A DNA stretch of 64,000 nt, from contig NZ_BSTX01000002.1 in the NCBI RefSeq assembly GCF_030269765.1, positions 1,149,379-1,213,378 on the forward strand. Reading direction: 5' to 3'. This document shows, in pieces, positions 35,894 to 47,905 of this stretch; the stretch's first letter is position 1; each line of letters opens with the position of its first letter. The DNA is from Actinorhabdospora filicis. Lineage in GTDB: Bacteria > Actinomycetota > Actinomycetes > Mycobacteriales > Micromonosporaceae. The notes below the pieces were generated by a model, which did not search any database, was not told the DNA's origin, and was given only the letters and a program-made list of their open reading frames with translations. Position numbers and translations under genes: made by a program.

Positions 35894-37651
35894 TTACGCA
35901 CTCGCCAGGCCCAGCGCCATCGCCGAGGCCATCCCGTATTGCGGGTGCATCACCGCGCCACGGACATTGGAACCCATCAGCTGCAGCGCTTTGCCCCACG
36001 AGATCGGGACGGTCGGCGCCAGCCGCGCGATCTCCTGGTCGGCCTCGCCCCACAGCGCGTACTGCTTGGCCAGGTCCGGTTCGGCCATCGCCGCGTCGAT
36101 CAGCCCGTCGACGCCCTTGTCGTCCAGCTGTGCGTAGTTCAGGTTGCTGCCCGGCACGATCGAGGCGCTGTGGTACAGCGCGGGCAGCGTGCCCGAACCG
36201 TTCGGCCAGTCGGCGTTCCAGGACGCCAGGGTCAGGTCGCCCTGCGTGCGGGGGTCCTGGATGGTGGGGAAGAACCGGTCCAGCGGGATCGGGTTGGGTT
36301 TGACCCGCACGCCCAGCCGCCCGTAGGTCTCCACGATCGACTCCACCGCCCGCCGCAGCGGCCCGGTGTCGGCGTGGTCCAGCACCAGCGTCGACGGGCA
36401 CGACGCGCCCCACAGGTCCCGCGCCTTGTCCAGGTCGCCGTCGGGATGCGAGCGCGCCCCGTACAGGTCGAAGTCCTTGTAGCCCGGCGAGCCCGGCGGG
36501 ATCATCGTCGAGGCGTACTCCCCCATCGCCGTCGAGCCGTAGTTGCTGAGGAACTTCCGCCGGTCGAAGGCGTAGATCAGCGCCTGCCGGCAGGCCAGGC
36601 CGGTGACCTTGGAGGTGTTGATCGACAGGTACCGCAGCGAGTTCGTCGGCCCGGTCAGCGTGTGCGCCAGCAGCGCCGGGTCGTTCACGATCTGCTGCAC
36701 GAAGTTGGGCGTGACCGTGGAGTTCCAGATGACGGCGTTGGCGTACTCGGGGTTGCCGGTGAGGATCTGCTGCGCGGCCACCTCCCGGTCGGCGCCGTAA
36801 CGCACCTCGATGCGATCGGGACGGGCCGGGCGGATCGAGTCCACGGCCGGGTCCCAGTAGGCGTTCCGCTCCAGGATCAGCTCGCCCTTGACGCCGTTCT
36901 TGTCGTCCGGGCCCTTCGTGCGGATGATCTTGTACGGCCCGTTGGACAGCGGACCCCGGTCGAAGGCCTCCTCCTTGGCCCGCCCCATCTTCAGGACCGG
37001 GGAGAACACCGGCAGGGTCAGCATGTACGGGAAGTCGCCCACCGGGTGCTTCAGGTGGAAGCGCACCGTCTGGCGGTCCGGGCACTCCACCGCGCTGAAA
37101 TCGGCGTCGGGCTGCGTGTAGGGACCGGTGTAGCTCTCGGGGACGTCCAGGACCTGCCGCGGATAGGCCGGGCCGCCCTTGACCACCGCCGACTCCCCGT
37201 TGCGGGTGTCGAACGCGCGCGACACCCCGTAGGCGACCTGCTCGCAGGTCACCGGCTCGCCGTTCTCCCACTTCACGCCGTCGCGGAGGGTGAACTCCCA
37301 GGTCTGGTTGCCGTTGGAGGGCCGGCCCAGGTCGGTGGCCAGGTCCGGCGCGAGCACCGCGGTCTCACCGGGCACGGTCGTGAAGGACACCAAGGTGCGG
37401 TAGATGAGCGTGCTCAGATTGGCCTGGTTGAGGACGTAGACCTCTTGCGGGTCGAGGGTGTCGAAGTACTCCGCCTCGTCCAGCAGCACCAGCGTCCCGC
37501 CCTTGACCGGCGCGCTGGACGCGCTCGGCGCGGCCGGCGCCTGCGGCTCGGTGCACGCGCCGATCACCGAGGCGGTGACGATCGCGGCCACACCGGCCGC
37601 CATCGCGCGCCGAACGGTTACACGCCACTGAACGGGGTCGGACGCACGCAT
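35894..37651 (-). CDS. ABC transporter substrate-binding lipoprotein, family 5 (peptide type)
   Basis: 585 aa from ATG 37651. Signal sequence with lipobox VIGAC (Cys at about 32), then KGGTLVLLDEAEYFDTLDPQ and the SBP_bac_5 domain: EFTLRDGVKWENGEPVT, PLSNGPYKI, SLRYLSINTSKV, RQALIYAFDR, and C-terminal WGEADQEIARLAPTVPIS. It should bind peptides or similar ligands. No permease or ATPase gene adjoins it, so it is an orphan or works with a distant importer. ATG 37651 lacks a strong ribosome binding site; TACCAT at 37698-37693 may be its -10. Confidence 0.92.
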   Translation of the reverse strand: MRASDPVQWRVTVRRAMAAGVAAIVTASVIGACTEPQAPAAPSASSAPVKGGTLVLLDEAEYFDTLDPQEVYVLNQANLSTLIYRTLVSFTTVPGETAVLAPDLATDLGRPSNGNQTWEFTLRDGVKWENGEPVTCEQVAYGVSRAFDTRNGESAVVKGGPAYPRQVLDVPESYTGPYTQPDADFSAVECPDRQTVRFHLKHPVGDFPYMLTLPVFSPVLKMGRAKEEAFDRGPLSNGPYKIIRTKGPDDKNGVKGELILERNAYWDPAVDSIRPARPDRIEVRYGADREVAAQQILTGNPEYANAVIWNSTVTPNFVQQIVNDPALLAHTLTGPTNSLRYLSINTSKVTGLACRQALIYAFDRRKFLSNYGSTAMGEYASTMIPPGSPGYKDFDLYGARSHPDGDLDKARDLWGASCPSTLVLDHADTGPLRRAVESIVETYGRLGVRVKPNPIPLDRFFPTIQDPRTQGDLTLASWNADWPNGSGTLPALYHSASIVPGSNLNYAQLDDKGVDGLIDAAMAEPDLAKQYALWGEADQEIARLAPTVPISWGKALQLMGSNVRGAVMHPQYGMASAMALGLASA

Positions 37652-37819
37652 GATCCAGATCCATCCGTCGGGGGCAGAGGCCGGGTCGGTAGATGGTAGC
37701 CGACCAACCTGCCGGTAACCGGTGACGTGAATGGGTTGTTGCACAACCGCTACCGGGATCGCGGCTCACCGAATGGATCATCCCTTTAGGACGACCGAAG
37801 GCGGTACGGACGGTGGATG

Positions 37820-37853
37820 CGGTGACGGCCGGGGGCTCCCCCGGCCGTCACCG
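37820..37853 (-). terminator. Terminator of the gap-pgk-tpiA operon
   Basis: Perfect 16-bp inverted repeat (37820-37835 and 37838-37853) with only 2 nt between the arms, 20 bp past the tpiA stop. It isolates secG from the glycolytic operon. Confidence 0.88.
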
Positions 37854-37872
37854 TCTCGCGTGTCGTCGCGCC

Positions 37873-38664
37873 TCAGCCGAGCTTGGCGTGCTCCGGGAAG
37901 CGGCACAGCGCGGCGAACTCGTCGCCGTCGAGGCTCGCGCCGCCCACCAGGGCGCCGTCGACGTCCTTCTTCGCCATGATCATGGCGATGTTGGCCGACT
38001 TCACCGAACCGCCGTAGAGGACGCGGACGGTCTGGGCGACCTCCTTGCCGTGGCGCTCGGCGAGCCGCTCGCGCAGCGCGCCGATCACCTCCTGGGCGTC
38101 CTCGGGGGTGGCGGTGCGGCCGGTGCCGATGGCCCAGACCGGCTCGTAGGCGATCACGAGCCGGGCGATCTCCTCGGCCTTGAGACCGTCGAGGGCACCG
38201 TCGAGCTGGTTGAAGCAGTGCTCCAGGTGCCCGGCGGCCTCACGGACCTCCAGCTTCTCCCCGACGCACACGATGGGGGTCACCTCGACCTTGAGGGCGG
38301 CCTTGATCTTGCGGTTGACCAGGGCGTCGTCCTCGTGGTGGTACTCGCGGCGCTCGGAGTGGCCGATGACGACGTAGGTGCAGCCGAGCTTGGCCAGCAT
38401 CGAACCGGCGATCTCACCGGTGTAGGCGCCCGAGGCGTGCTCGGAGATGTCCTGCGCGCCGTAGCCGATCAGCAGCTTGTCGCCGTCGACCAGGGTCTGG
38501 ACGCTGCGGAGGTCGGTGAACGGGGGAAGGACGACGACCTCCACATCGGACAGCTGCTTCTCGTCCAGGCTGAAGGCCAGCTTCTGGACGAGGGCGATCG
38601 CCTCGAAGTGGTTGAGGTTCATCTTCCAGTTGCCCGCGATCAGCGGGCGGCGGGGGCCGGTCAC
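37873..38664 (-). CDS. tpiA: Triosephosphate isomerase
   Basis: 263 aa TIM barrel. N-terminal lysine in LIAGNWKMN, electrophile His region [10 protein letters not shown], catalytic Glu in [11 protein letters not shown] and the phosphate loop [14 protein letters not shown] 38664 starts 1 nt after the pgk stop. Last gene of the operon. Confidence 0.98.
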   Translation of the reverse strand: MTGPRRPLIAGNWKMNLNHFEAIALVQKLAFSLDEKQLSDVEVVVLPPFTDLRSVQTLVDGDKLLIGYGAQDISEHASGAYTGEIAGSMLAKLGCTYVVIGHSERREYHHEDDALVNRKIKAALKVEVTPIVCVGEKLEVREAAGHLEHCFNQLDGALDGLKAEEIARLVIAYEPVWAIGTGRTATPEDAQEVIGALRERLAERHGKEVAQTVRVLYGGSVKSANIAMIMAKKDVDGALVGGASLDGDEFAALCRFPEHAKLG

Positions 38665-38665
38665 T

Positions 38666-39868
38666 TCAGTCCTCCAGGGCGGCGATGCCGGGCAGGGTCT
38701 TGCCCTCCAGGTACTCCAGCGACGCGCCGCCGCCGGTGGAGATGTGCCCGAAGGCGGTCTCGTCCAGGCCCAGGACGCGCACGGCCGCGGCGGAGTCGCC
38801 ACCGCCCACCACGCTCATCCCGTCGACCGCGGCGACGGCCTCGGCCACGCCCCGGGTCCCGGCCGCGTAGGGCCGGTACTCGAAGACGCCCATCGGGCCG
38901 TTCCAGAACACGGTGCGCGCTCCGGCGAGCTCGCCGGCGAACAGCTTCACCGACTCCGGGCCGATGTCGAGGCCCTTCTGCCCGGCCGGGATCGCGTCGG
39001 CGGAGACGGTCTCGGTGGCCGCGTCGTCGCTGAAGTCGTTGCCGACCACGACGTCGACGGGCAGCACGATCTTGTCCCCGGCGGCGGCGAGCAGGTCCTC
39101 GCAGGTCCCGATCTGCTCGGTCTCCAGCAGCGAGCCGCCGACCTCGTGGCCCTGGGCGGCGAGGAACGTGAAGCACATCCCGCCGCCGATGAGGAGCCGG
39201 TCGACCTTCGGCAGCAGCGCGTTGATCACGGCGAGCTTGTCGGAGACCTTCGCGCCGCCCAGGACGACCGCGTAGGGCCGCGCCGGGTCGTCGGTGAGCT
39301 GCTTGAGGACCTCCAGCTCGCGCACGATGAGGCCACCGGCCACGTGCGGGAGGAGCTTGGGGACGTCGTAGACGCTGGCGTGCTTGCGGTGCGCCGCGCC
39401 GAACGCGTCGTCCACATAGGCCTCGGCCAGCGAGGCCAGCTCGGCGGCGAAGGCGCCGCGCTCGGCGTCGTCCTTGCTGGTCTCCCCCGGGTTGAAGCGG
39501 AGGTTCTCCAGCAGCGCGACCTCACCGGCGGCCAGGCCGCCGACGACCTCGCGCGCCGACTCGCCGACGGTGTCGGTGGCGTAGGCGACGGGACGGTCGA
39601 GGAGCTCGGCCAGCCGCGCCGCGACGGGCGCGAGGGTGAACTTCGGTTCCGGCGCGCCCTTGGGGCGGCCGAGGTGGGAGCAGACGACAACCTTCGCGCC
39701 CGCCTCCTGCAGCACCGTCAGGGTCGGCAGCACCGCGCGGATGCGGCCGTCGTCGGTGATGCGGCGGACGCCGGCGTCATCGGTGGCCAGCGGGACGTTG
39801 AGGTCGGCGCGCACGAGCACGCGCCGACCCCGCACACCCTCGCTGAGCAGGTCGGAGAGAGTACGCAA
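38666..39868 (-). CDS. pgk: Phosphoglycerate kinase
   Basis: 400 aa ATP-generating glycolytic kinase. [11 protein letters not shown] at the N-terminus, [17 protein letters not shown], the nucleotide loop GGAKVSDKL and GGGDSAAAV near the C-terminus are canonical. 12 bp after gap. Confidence 0.98.
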   Translation of the reverse strand: MRTLSDLLSEGVRGRRVLVRADLNVPLATDDAGVRRITDDGRIRAVLPTLTVLQEAGAKVVVCSHLGRPKGAPEPKFTLAPVAARLAELLDRPVAYATDTVGESAREVVGGLAAGEVALLENLRFNPGETSKDDAERGAFAAELASLAEAYVDDAFGAAHRKHASVYDVPKLLPHVAGGLIVRELEVLKQLTDDPARPYAVVLGGAKVSDKLAVINALLPKVDRLLIGGGMCFTFLAAQGHEVGGSLLETEQIGTCEDLLAAAGDKIVLPVDVVVGNDFSDDAATETVSADAIPAGQKGLDIGPESVKLFAGELAGARTVFWNGPMGVFEYRPYAAGTRGVAEAVAAVDGMSVVGGGDSAAAVRVLGLDETAFGHISTGGGASLEYLEGKTLPGIAALED

Positions 39869-39880
39869 GACGCGGTTCCC

Positions 39881-41326
<1,446 letters not shown>

Positions 41327-42307
41327 TCAGCCGGCGAGCATCTCCGGGGTCACCGCCGATTCGGTGTCGGGGACGCCCAGCTCGCGCGCCCGCCGGTCGG
41401 CCAGGGACAGCAGACGCCTTATGCGCCCGGCGATCGCGTCCTTCGTGAGCTGCGGCTCGGCCATCGCGCCGAGCTCCTCAAGGGACGCCTGCCGGTTGGC
41501 CAGGCGCAGCTTCCCGGCCTCCACGAGGTGCCCGGGGGCCTCCTCGCCGAGCAGTTCCAGGGCCCGGGTGACGCGCGCGGCGGCGGCGACGGCGGCCCGC
41601 GCCGAGCGGCGCAGGTTGGCGTCGTCGAAGTTGGCCAGCCGGTTGGCGGTGGCGCGGACCTCGCGGCGCACGCGCCGCTCCTCCCACGTCAGCACCGACG
41701 AGTGCGCGCCCAGCCGGGTCAGCAGTTCGCGGATGGCGTCGCCGTCCTTGATCACCACCCGGTCGCTGCCCCGCACGTCCTTGGCCTTGGCGATCACGCC
41801 GATGCGGCGGGCCACGCCCACCAGCGCCAGCGCCGACTCCGGGCCGGGGCACGTGACCTCAAGGGCGCAGGAGCGGCCCGGTTCGGTCAGCGACCCGTGG
41901 GCCAGGAACGCCCCGCGCCAGGCGGCCACGGCGCAGCACACCGAGCCCCCCACGACGTGGGACGGCAGGCCGCGCACCGGGCGGCCCCGCACGTCCAGCA
42001 GGCCCGTCTGGCGGGCCAGGGTCTCGCCGTTCTCCGCCACGCGCACCAGATAGTGGGTGCTGCGGCGGATGCCTCCGGCCGACAGGACGTGGATCTCGCT
42101 GCCATAGCCGTACACCTCGGCTATGTCGCGTCGAAGGCGGCGTGCCGCGCTCCCGGTGTCGAGTTCGGCCTCGACGATGATGCGGCCCGCGACGAGGTGC
42201 AGGCCCCCGGCGAAACGCAGGATGGCCGTCATCTCGGCCCGGCGGCAGCACTGCTTGGTCACCTCGACGCGACTGAGCTCATCCTTGACGGCCGCGGTCA
42301 TCGCCAT
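41327..42307 (-). CDS. whiA: WhiA, sporulation regulator / DNA-binding protein
   Basis: 326 aa. N-terminal homing-endonuclease-like (LAGLIDADG-type) domain starting [13 protein letters not shown], with [20 protein letters not shown]-terminal helix-turn-helix with [14 protein letters not shown] and the [18 protein letters not shown] end. In sporulating actinobacteria WhiA works with WhiB to control septation. Its ATG overlaps the yvcK stop by one base (TAATG). Confidence 0.98.
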   Translation of the reverse strand: MAMTAAVKDELSRVEVTKQCCRRAEMTAILRFAGGLHLVAGRIIVEAELDTGSAARRLRRDIAEVYGYGSEIHVLSAGGIRRSTHYLVRVAENGETLARQTGLLDVRGRPVRGLPSHVVGGSVCCAVAAWRGAFLAHGSLTEPGRSCALEVTCPGPESALALVGVARRIGVIAKAKDVRGSDRVVIKDGDAIRELLTRLGAHSSVLTWEERRVRREVRATANRLANFDDANLRRSARAAVAAAARVTRALELLGEEAPGHLVEAGKLRLANRQASLEELGAMAEPQLTKDAIAGRIRRLLSLADRRARELGVPDTESAVTPEMLAG

Positions 42308-43266
42308 TACTCGCCAGCACTCCTTCGAAATTCCGTGGCGGCGGACTCGCGCTCGGTCTCCAGAAGGGGACGCAGCGCGGCCGCGAGAGCGTCCGGGTCG
42401 TGTCGAGGGGTCCCGTCATCGCGGGCGACCCGGGCGAGGACGAGCCTCGCTCCAAGGGATTGTGCCGCACTCTCGACCGGATCGGGGTATCCCACGGCGC
42501 GGGCGTCGGCGATTACCCAATCTATCGTCACTCCGTCGGCGTATTTGGCGAACGCGCCGAGGTGCCCGGCAAGAGACAGCCCGGCCGTCTCGGTGTCCTC
42601 GGAGAGGTTGAGGGTGAGCAGGCGGCGCGCGCGGCTCTCGGCGATCGCCTCCCGCAGGCGCGGGGTCAGCAGGTGCGGCAGCACGCTGGTGTACCAGGAG
42701 CCGGGCCCGAACAGGATCACGTCGGCGTGCGCCACCGCGTCCAGGACCTCGGCGGCCACCGGCGGGTCGGCCGGGTCGAGGCGCACCGCGGTCACCGTGC
42801 CGCGACTGACGGCGACATTGTGCTGGCCGCGGACCACGCCGGGCCGCCCGTGCTCGTCGATGATGTCGGCCTCGATGCGCAGCGGCACCGTCGACATGGG
42901 CAGGACGCGCCCGTGCGCGCGCGTCATGCGCCCGGCCTCGTCCAGCGCGGCGACCGGGTCCTCGTGGATCTCCAGCAGCCCCAGCAGCATCAGGTTGCCC
43001 ACGGTGTGCCCCGACAGCGAGTCGGTGCCCTCGTAGCGGTGCTGCATGAGCCGCGCGGCGCCCTGGTCGTCGGCGAGCGCGGCCAGCGCCTGGCGCAGGT
43101 CGCCGGGCGGGAGCGCGCCGCGGTCGACGCGCAGGCGCCCGCTGGAGCCGCCGTCATCGGCGACGGTGACCACGGCGGTGATGTCGGCGGGCAGGCGGCG
43201 CAGGGCGCGCAGCGACACCGACAGGCCCTTGCCTCCCCCGAAGGCGACTACGCGGGGGCGCCTCAT
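42307..43266 (-). CDS. yvcK: YvcK/CofD-like gluconeogenesis factor
   Basis: 319 aa nucleotide-sugar-binding CofD-like protein needed for growth on gluconeogenic carbon and cell shape in other bacteria. [19 protein letters not shown] and [14 protein letters not shown] are the hallmark loops; NVAVSRG and [15 protein letters not shown] follow. Coupled to rapZ (4-nt overlap) and whiA, the standard rapZ-yvcK-whiA order. Confidence 0.97.
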   Translation of the reverse strand: MRRPRVVAFGGGKGLSVSLRALRRLPADITAVVTVADDGGSSGRLRVDRGALPPGDLRQALAALADDQGAARLMQHRYEGTDSLSGHTVGNLMLLGLLEIHEDPVAALDEAGRMTRAHGRVLPMSTVPLRIEADIIDEHGRPGVVRGQHNVAVSRGTVTAVRLDPADPPVAAEVLDAVAHADVILFGPGSWYTSVLPHLLTPRLREAIAESRARRLLTLNLSEDTETAGLSLAGHLGAFAKYADGVTIDWVIADARAVGYPDPVESAAQSLGARLVLARVARDDGTPRHDPDALAAALRPLLETERESAATEFRRSAGE

Positions 43267-44180
43267 TCGCGCCCCAGGTCGCGGTGGTGCGCGTAGGCCG
43301 ACAGGCCCGCGTCGCGCAGCCGCAGCGCGAGCGCCTCGGCGATGGCCACGCTGCGGTGCTTGCCGCCGGTGCAGCCGATGGCGACGGTGACGTAGCGCTT
43401 GCCCTCGCGTTCGAAGCCGCCGGTGGTGCGGCGGATGAGGTCGGCGTAGGTGTCGACGAACTCGGTGGCGCCGGGCTGGCCGAGCACGAACTCGCTGACC
43501 TCGGCCTCGCGGCCGGTGTGGTCGCGCAGTTCGGGGACCCAGAAGGGGTTGGGCAGGAAGCGGGCGTCGAGGACGAAGTCGGCGTCCTGCGGGAGGCCGT
43601 ACTTGAAGCCGAAGGACAGGACCGTGACGCGCAGGTTGCGCGCGGAGTCGACCGAGAAGAGCTCTTCGACGCGTGAGCGCAGCTGGTTGACGTTGAGGTG
43701 GGAGGTGTCGATGACGACGTCGGCTTCGTCGCGGGCGTCGGTGAGCAGGTCGCGTTCGGCGACGATGCCGTCCAGCAGGCGCCCGGAGCCCTGGAGGGGG
43801 TGGGCGCGGCGGACCGATTCGAAGCGGCGGATCAGGACGTCGTCCTGCGCGTCGAGGAAGACCACGCGGGGCCGGAAGCCGCGGGCGCGCATCTCCTTGA
43901 CCGCGCCGGTCAGGTCGACCGAGAAGGCGGCGCTGCGCACGTCGAGGACCATGGCGGTGCGGCGGGTGACCTCGGACTCGAAGGCGAGCTCGGCCATGGT
44001 GACCATGAGCGCCTGTGGGAGGTTGTCGACGACGTAGTAGCCGACGTTCTCCAGGGCGCGCGCGACGGTGGAGCGGCCCCCGCCCGACACGCCGGTGACG
44101 ATGACGAGGTCGAGGTCGGCGCGCGACGGCGGGGACGCGGCCGTGGGCGCGTCGTCGAGGTGCGTGGGCGTGTCCGGCAT
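43263..44180 (-). CDS. rapZ: RapZ, RNase adapter / nucleotide-binding protein
   Basis: 305 aa. P-loop TGVSGGGRSTVARALE, VDNLPQALM, SFGFKYGLPQDADFVLD and the C-terminal IGCTGGKHRSVAIAE phosphate-sensing motif. In E. coli RapZ controls glmZ decay; the actinobacterial role is less known. ATG 44180 is preferred (GGGGGA 10 nt upstream); ATG 44198 has no site. Confidence 0.96.
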   Translation of the reverse strand: MPDTPTHLDDAPTAASPPSRADLDLVIVTGVSGGGRSTVARALENVGYYVVDNLPQALMVTMAELAFESEVTRRTAMVLDVRSAAFSVDLTGAVKEMRARGFRPRVVFLDAQDDVLIRRFESVRRAHPLQGSGRLLDGIVAERDLLTDARDEADVVIDTSHLNVNQLRSRVEELFSVDSARNLRVTVLSFGFKYGLPQDADFVLDARFLPNPFWVPELRDHTGREAEVSEFVLGQPGATEFVDTYADLIRRTTGGFEREGKRYVTVAIGCTGGKHRSVAIAEALALRLRDAGLSAYAHHRDLGRE

Positions 44181-44390
44181 TGGGTCAGTGTCCCCCATCG
44201 GGTGGATCGGGCGTCCCGGGGGACGCGGGAGATCCACCGGTCGTCGCGCCCCTGCCGGGACAACGATCACGGTGGGCGGGGGATTCCGTGCGACGCGTGT
44301 GGGCGGTGTTTCTGACGCGTGGCCAGGGCCGCCCGCGCGGCTGCCCTTTCGTGCAGGACCGCATGTCACGGGTGGTGGGACGCTGGATTC

Positions 44391-45479
44391 ATGCGCGCGC
44401 TCGACCGCGACGCGAGGGTGGTGCCCCGCGCCGAGGAGGTTCACCGCCGGGCTCCGGCGGACGACCGGCGGGGGCTCCTGCGGCTTCAGGCGATGGCCGG
44501 GAACGCCGCCGTGACCGCGCTGCTCCAGCGTTGCGGTGACGAGGTCCACGACGGCTGCCCGTGCGCCGGGGAGCGGGCGCCGGTGGTGTCGCGGCAGCCG
44601 GACGCCGGGACGGCCGACGCGGGCGCGCCCAAGTGCCGGCCGCCCGGAACGCGGCGGGCCGGAAACGACGCCGATTCGGTGGACCAGGCCGTCCGGGACG
44701 GGTGCGTGGACGAGGCCTTCGGCATCCTCAACGGGCACGCGATCTTCGGGCTGCTGCCGCTGCTGGCGGCGCTGATCCCGCGCGGTTCCTTCCCCGCGCT
44801 CAAGGCCGCCGCCGGGGGCATGGGCGGCCCGCGCATGACCACCGCGATCACGGTGGCCGAGTTGAAGGCCAAGGGCGGGACGATCGGCGCGGCCGAGCTG
44901 CGCCCGGTCATCGACCTGCTGGGGGTGTGGTCGGTGCCCGACCGGCGGGACGCCCTGGACTTCCTGGGCAAGCTCGTGGTGATCAACGTGCGGGGCCTCG
45001 ACCTCGACTTCTCCTACTGCGCCGGGGCCACCGGTCCGGGCTGCGTCCCGGAGGTCGAGAAGGCGATCGCGTGGGCGAAGAAGATGCAGGGCGAGTACGC
45101 CGCCTGCCGCGCCATCAAAGGGCTCAAGGACGGCGACGACGTGGACAACGCCGTCTTCGCCTCACTGAAGAAGCAGGGCATCAACCCGACCGTGGCCGGG
45201 CAGACCAGCCCCACCGGGGTCGTCACCATCACCCCGAAGCCGATGTCGAAGTGCCAGCCGATCCTGATCCGCGGCACCGAGATCCACGAGGCGGTCCACC
45301 AGAAGACCACCGTGGCGCTGCAGAAGAAGTTCGGCGCGGGCACGCCCGCCTTCGACAAGCAGTTCTTCGCGCCCGCGAAGTGGATCCAGGACGACATCAA
45401 CGCCTACGGCGCCGAGATCCCCTTCTACGAGGAGGTTCTCCAGGCGCTGGCGCTGCTGGAGGGGAAGATGGGTCCATGA
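44391..45479 (+). CDS. eCIS cargo-like HEXXH metallopeptidase
   Basis: 362 aa, no signal peptide. Residues 28-47 read as GLLRLQAMAGNAAVTALLQR, the LQRxAGNxAVxxLLQR-type tag at the N-terminus of many proteins encoded with actinobacterial extracellular contractile injection systems. A Cys/Pro-rich linker follows to about 90, then a helical domain with a hydrophobic run (IFGLLPLLAALIP). The C-terminal third carries GTEIHEAVHQKTT (H299, E300, H303) and about 50 residues later INAYGAEIPFYEEV, a likely third zinc ligand. Inference: zinc protease toxin or effector. No eCIS structural genes are in the window. It shares an ATGA with the next gene. Confidence 0.72.
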   Translation: MRALDRDARVVPRAEEVHRRAPADDRRGLLRLQAMAGNAAVTALLQRCGDEVHDGCPCAGERAPVVSRQPDAGTADAGAPKCRPPGTRRAGNDADSVDQAVRDGCVDEAFGILNGHAIFGLLPLLAALIPRGSFPALKAAAGGMGGPRMTTAITVAELKAKGGTIGAAELRPVIDLLGVWSVPDRRDALDFLGKLVVINVRGLDLDFSYCAGATGPGCVPEVEKAIAWAKKMQGEYAACRAIKGLKDGDDVDNAVFASLKKQGINPTVAGQTSPTGVVTITPKPMSKCQPILIRGTEIHEAVHQKTTVALQKKFGAGTPAFDKQFFAPAKWIQDDINAYGAEIPFYEEVLQALALLEGKMGP

Positions 45480-45721
45480 CGGCGATGACGGTGCGGGTGA
45501 CCGGTGTCGAGGTGGATCCGCTGGGGCGCGATCTCCTGCGGCGGTGGCTGGTCACCGCCGAGGCGCTCGACGGCGGCGGTGAGATCACGCTGCTGGTGCA
45601 CAGCCCGTCCCTGGCGTTCCGGGACGCCGCGCCGGCCGGGCGCGTGTTCCGGCTGGAGCTGGCCGAGCCGGTGAGCGAGCCGTACGCGGGCGCGTTCACC
45701 GCGCACCCGGTGGAGGAGTAG
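45476..45721 (+). CDS. Small protein coupled to the HEXXH effector (81 aa)
   Basis: Starts at the ATG overlapping the metallopeptidase stop. Beta-rich: TVRVTGVEVDPLGRDLLRR, GEITLLVHSPSLAF, RVFRLELAEPV. No known family. The coupling suggests a functional partner: inhibitor/immunity protein, chaperone or adaptor. No signal peptide or membrane helix. Confidence 0.72.
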   Translation: MTAMTVRVTGVEVDPLGRDLLRRWLVTAEALDGGGEITLLVHSPSLAFRDAAPAGRVFRLELAEPVSEPYAGAFTAHPVEE

Positions 45722-45821
45722 GCGGGCGCGCCCTAGGACATCTTTGCGGGGCGGCGGAGAGCCGACGGCACCTCGGCCCCTCGCGGCTCCGCTCTCCCGG
45801 CCACGTACAACACCGGTACGA

Positions 45822-45844
45822 GGCCGCAAGACCGGCTTGCGACC
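45822..45844 (-). terminator. Putative uvrC terminator
   Basis: 9-bp inverted repeat (45822-45830 and 45836-45844), 5-nt loop. Its one non-Watson-Crick position is a G-U pair on the minus-strand RNA. About 63 bp past the uvrC stop. Confidence 0.5.
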
Positions 45845-45906
45845 AACACAGGGCTTCAAAAACGCGGCCGGCACCGTCTCGCACCCACGAGACACGCCCC
45901 GGCCCG

Positions 45907-47817
45907 CTACGCCTCGGCCGTGGTGTCCCCGGCGTCCTTATTCTCCGCCTCCGGCGCCAGCGCCGCCCGGACCGCCTCGGCGGTGGCCTTGCCGATGCCC
46001 TGCACGCTGGCGATCTCCTCCGCGCTGGCCGCGCGCAGCCGCTTGAGCGAACCGAAGTGCCGCAGCAGCGCCTTGCGGCGGATCTCGCCGAGGCCGGGGA
46101 CGGCGTCCAGCTCCGAGGCGGTCATGCGGGTGGAGCGGCGCTGCCGGTGGTGGCTGATGGCGAAGCGGTGCGCCTCGTCGCGTAGGCGCTGCAGCAGGAA
46201 CAGGCCCTCGCTGCGGCGGGGCAGGATGACCGGGAACTCCTCATCGGGCATCCACACCTCCTCCAGGCGCTTGGCCAGGCCGATGACGGGGACGTCACCG
46301 GCCCCGGCGTCGGCGAGGGCGGCGGCCGCGGCGTTCACCTGCGGGAGGCCGCCGTCGACCACGAGCAGCTGCGGCGGGTAGGCGAAGCGCTTCTTCTTCG
46401 CGGGGGCGCCCTCCTCGGCGGGTTCGGCGTCCTCGGTGGCGGCGTGGGCGAAGCGGCGGCGCAGGACCTCCGACATCGCGGCGGTGTCGTCGACCTGCTC
46501 GCCGCGCACGATGAACTTGCGGTACTCGCTCTTGCGCGGCAGGCCGTCCTCGAAGACGACCATGCTGCCCACGACGTCGGTGCCCTGGATGTGGGAGATG
46601 TCGTAGCACTCGATGCGCAGGGGCGCGGTGGGCAGGTCGAGGGCCTCGGCGAGGTCTTCGAGGGACTTCGAGCGGGCGGTGATGTCGCCGACGCGCTTGA
46701 GCTTGTGCTGGTGCAGGGCCTGCACGGCATTGCGGTGGACGGTCTCGGCGAGGGCCTTCTTGTCGCCGCGCTGCGGGACGCGGATGGAGACCTTCGCGCC
46801 GCGCAGCTGCCCCAGCCAGGCGGTGAGCGCCTCGGCGTCGGCGGGTACGGCCGGGACCAGCAGCTCGCGGGGGACGTCGACCTCTCCCCCGCCGCCGTAG
46901 ACCTGGGAGACGTACTGGTGGACGAGGTCGCCGGTGGTGACGTCCTCGGACTTCTCCACGATCCAGCCGCGCTGGCCGCGCACGCGCCCGCCGCGCACGT
47001 GGAAGACCTGGACGGCGGTCTCCAGCTCGTCGTCGGCGAAGGCGACCACGTCGGCGTCGGTGTCGTCGGGCAGGACCACGACCTGCTTCTCCAGGGCGCG
47101 CTTGAGGGCCACCAGATCGTCGCGCAGACGGGCGGCCTTCTCGAACTCCAGGTTCTGCGAGGCGGCCAGCATCTCGGCCTCGACGTGCTTGATCAGCTGC
47201 TCGCCGCTGCCGGCCATGAACTCGCAGAACCGGTCGACGATGTAGCGGTGCTCCAGGGGCGAGACGCGCCCGACGCAGGGCGCGGCGCACTTGCCGATGT
47301 CGCCGAGCAGGCACGGGCGCCCTGTGCGCTGGGCGCGGTTGAGGGTGCCCTTGTTGCAGGTGCGGGCGGGGAAGACCCGCAGCAGCAGGTCGAGGGTCTC
47401 CCGGATCGCCCACGCGTGGGAGTAGGGCCCGAAGTAGCGCACGCCCTTGCGTTTGGCCCCGCGCATGACCTGCAGGCGCGGGAACTCCTCGTCCAGGGTG
47501 ACGGCGAGGTAGGGGTAGCTCTTGTCGTCGCGGTACTTGACGTTGAAGCGGGGGTCGAACTCCTTGATCCAGGAGTATTCGAGCTGGAGGGCCTCGACCT
47601 CGGTGCCGACCACCACCCAGTCGACGGCCGAGGCGGTGTGCACCATCTGGTGGGTGCGCGGGTGCAGGGTGGCCGGGTCGGCGAAGTAGGAGCTGAGCCG
47701 GGACCGCAGGTTCTTGGCCTTGCCCACGTAAATGACGCGCCCGCCGGGGTCGCGGAACCGGTACACGCCGGGATCTGTGGGGATGGTGCCGGTTGCCGGA
47801 CGGTAGTCGAGAGCCAC
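45907..47817 (-). CDS. uvrC: UvrC, excinuclease ABC subunit C
   Basis: 636 aa nucleotide-excision-repair endonuclease. GIY-YIG domain ([31 protein letters not shown] region), Cys cluster in [20 protein letters not shown]/UvrB-binding helix ([18 protein letters not shown]), RNase H-like C-terminal endonuclease domain ([28 protein letters not shown]) and terminal tandem HhH ([30 protein letters not shown]). GTG start with TAGGCT 6 nt upstream. It is usually next to rapZ; here two effector-like genes intervene. Confidence 0.98.
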   Translation of the reverse strand: MALDYRPATGTIPTDPGVYRFRDPGGRVIYVGKAKNLRSRLSSYFADPATLHPRTHQMVHTASAVDWVVVGTEVEALQLEYSWIKEFDPRFNVKYRDDKSYPYLAVTLDEEFPRLQVMRGAKRKGVRYFGPYSHAWAIRETLDLLLRVFPARTCNKGTLNRAQRTGRPCLLGDIGKCAAPCVGRVSPLEHRYIVDRFCEFMAGSGEQLIKHVEAEMLAASQNLEFEKAARLRDDLVALKRALEKQVVVLPDDTDADVVAFADDELETAVQVFHVRGGRVRGQRGWIVEKSEDVTTGDLVHQYVSQVYGGGGEVDVPRELLVPAVPADAEALTAWLGQLRGAKVSIRVPQRGDKKALAETVHRNAVQALHQHKLKRVGDITARSKSLEDLAEALDLPTAPLRIECYDISHIQGTDVVGSMVVFEDGLPRKSEYRKFIVRGEQVDDTAAMSEVLRRRFAHAATEDAEPAEEGAPAKKKRFAYPPQLLVVDGGLPQVNAAAAALADAGAGDVPVIGLAKRLEEVWMPDEEFPVILPRRSEGLFLLQRLRDEAHRFAISHHRQRRSTRMTASELDAVPGLGEIRRKALLRHFGSLKRLRAASAEEIASVQGIGKATAEAVRAALAPEAENKDAGDTTAEA

Positions 47818-47823
47818 GGGCGA

Positions 47824-47829
47824 AGCCTA
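47824..47829 (-). promoter_or_regulatory. -10 box of uvrC (leaderless)
   Basis: TAGGCT on the minus strand, 6 nt upstream of GTG 47817. Confidence 0.5.
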
Positions 47830-47866
47830 GTCGCCGAGTCCGACATTCCCCGTTCCAGCCGCCGGG

Positions 47867-47896
47867 TCCCGTACCCGCCGGGCCGCGGGTACGGGA
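47867..47896 (-). terminator. Terminator of the secreted Rieske gene
   Basis: Perfect 12-bp inverted repeat (47867-47878 and 47885-47896), 6-nt loop, 9 bp past the stop at 47906. Confidence 0.8.
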
Positions 47897-47905
47897 AGGC
47901 CGCGC

